Source of the DNA: Akkermansia sp.
GTDB taxonomy: Bacteria > Verrucomicrobiota > Verrucomicrobiia > Verrucomicrobiales > Akkermansiaceae
Assembly: GCA_017628435.1 (NCBI GenBank)
Contig: JAGBZE010000190.1
Coordinates: 1-5,857, forward strand
Reading direction: 5' to 3'
DNA: 5,857 nucleotides
Both the position numbers and the translations under genes were made by a program. This document shows, in pieces, positions 5,213-5,857 of the stretch. The notes beneath the pieces were generated by a model. The model was not told where the DNA came from. It searched no databases and worked only from the letters and a program-made list of their open reading frames with translations. Each line of letters begins with the position of its first letter. The first letter of the stretch is position 1.

Positions 5213-5857
5213 TCACGCAAGGAGCGCTTCCACGCTGACTCCTGATGCACAGCTGCGTTCCTGGTCACAGCTTGCCTGGTAGCAGGGGTGGCATGGCGTG
5301 TGGTTGGTGCAGACCTTATGCTGATTGCCCACCGGGGCGTATACGGCTGCCAGTCGACTGGCCATGATGACCCGGCATTCGCAGCCGACCAGAGCAGCCA
5401 GCTGCGGCATCAGGCCATCCACCGCAAAGAGTCGGCACTGCGGCCCCAGCACTTCTGCCACGGTCTCCGGCTTCACGATGCTGCACGGGATTCCCCATTC
5501 GTCCGCCTGTTTTTCGGCTTCTGCGCGGTCCTGCTCAAAGGCTATGAGTGTGGCTTCACCATTCAATGCGGCAATCAGCTTCTGCCAGTTGGCGGCATCC
5601 CACTGGTCGGCCTTGCCAAGCGTGGAGAAGGGCGCGATGAAGTTACCCGCGGCGCTTCCGTTGCCTTTTTCCGGGGCTGCGTAGGAAGTGTTCTCTCTGA
5701 TGCTGATGTGCGCGTTTGCCAGTAGCAGGTAATCACATGCGCGGTGGCGCGGCGCCTTACGCGACTCCAGCGCAAAGCGGACACGAATCTTCTTGCCCCG
5801 GGGATTATCTGCAAACGAGCTGAATGCACTGGGCATGAGGTTCTTGAGCTCCTTGTA
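5213..5857 (-). CDS. Glycosyltransferase family 9 (heptosyltransferase-like), C-terminal part; start beyond window
   Basis: The minus-strand frame stays open from a TGA at 5213-5215 to the right edge, giving 214 residues. A Met codon at 5834-5836 is in frame but seven codons lie before it (YKELKNL), and the N-terminal donor/acceptor domain expected of GT9 (usually 320-360 residues in total) is absent, so that Met is probably internal. GT9 enzymes transfer heptose or similar sugars from nucleotide sugars to LPS core on the cytoplasmic face of the inner membrane. Support: FIAPFSTLGKADQWDAANW, resembling the family's segment at the start of the C-terminal Rossmann domain; FAVDGLMPQLAALVGCECRV, the counterpart of the usual GNDSGPMHLAAALG motif; and a Cys-rich end (PCHPCYQASC) like the CSPCxxxxC tail of many GT9 proteins. 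The Asn-Asp-Ser of that motif is changed to Val-Asp-Gly, so sugar specificity cannot be read. A 145-residue plus-strand frame over this region shows no family features and is a shadow. Confidence 0.8.
   Translation of the reverse strand, partial: YKELKNLMPSAFSSFADNPRGKKIRVRFALESRKAPRHRACDYLLLANAHISIRENTSYAAPEKGNGSAAGNFIAPFSTLGKADQWDAANWQKLIAALNGEATLIAFEQDRAEAEKQADEWGIPCSIVKPETVAEVLGPQCRLFAVDGLMPQLAALVGCECRVIMASRLAAVYAPVGNQHKVCTNHTPCHPCYQASCDQERSCASGVSVEALLA

Noticed and set aside
5288..5725. Plus-strand 145-codon open frame at the right end
   Set aside because: It lies antisense to the GT9 frame, which carries recognisable family motifs and ends properly beside the terminator. The plus-strand translation resembles no protein family.

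Overview
This 5.9 kb window looks like an ordinary chromosomal stretch of a didderm bacterium with moderately high GC. Protein character (a MurJ beginning MxSxxKKSLIAT, a long-form SufT, a heptosyltransferase-like enzyme, no Shine-Dalgarno sequences) suggests Verrucomicrobiota, possibly near Akkermansia. That placement is inferred from memory of family sequences and has not been tested by a search. There are no mobile elements, CRISPR arrays, rRNA or tRNA genes, and no gene-free stretch longer than about 90 bases.

Layout: the window opens with the last 31 codons of an unidentified plus-strand gene (1-96). A membrane-anchored, TPR-like helical-repeat protein (127-1764) and the lipid II flippase MurJ (1808-3655) follow on the same strand with short gaps, so they may form an envelope-biogenesis operon. 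Next is an AT-rich gap (3656-3738) with a palindrome and a sigma70-like promoter, leading to a small secreted protein rich in Pro, His and Cys (3739-4053). A second gap holds a good extended -10 promoter overlapped by a dyad (GGGAATT-N7-AATTCCC), placed so that the next mRNA would be almost leaderless. That promoter should drive sufT (4141-4680, iron-sulfur cluster maturation factor) and a closely linked unknown gene (4700-5176). A strong hairpin terminator (5177-5205), usable from both sides, separates this unit from a convergent minus-strand glycosyltransferase family 9 gene whose start lies beyond the right edge (5213-5857).

How the genes relate: MurJ exports the peptidoglycan precursor and the GT9 enzyme probably builds LPS core or another surface glycan, so both serve the envelope. 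SufT and its partner form a separate, apparently regulated unit. The most interesting points are two departures in MurJ (an approximately 90-residue periplasmic insertion, and loss of the conserved Asp-Arg pair in TM8), the regulated near-leaderless sufT promoter, and the odd Pro/His/Cys exported peptide. I do not see a clear new multi-gene system here.
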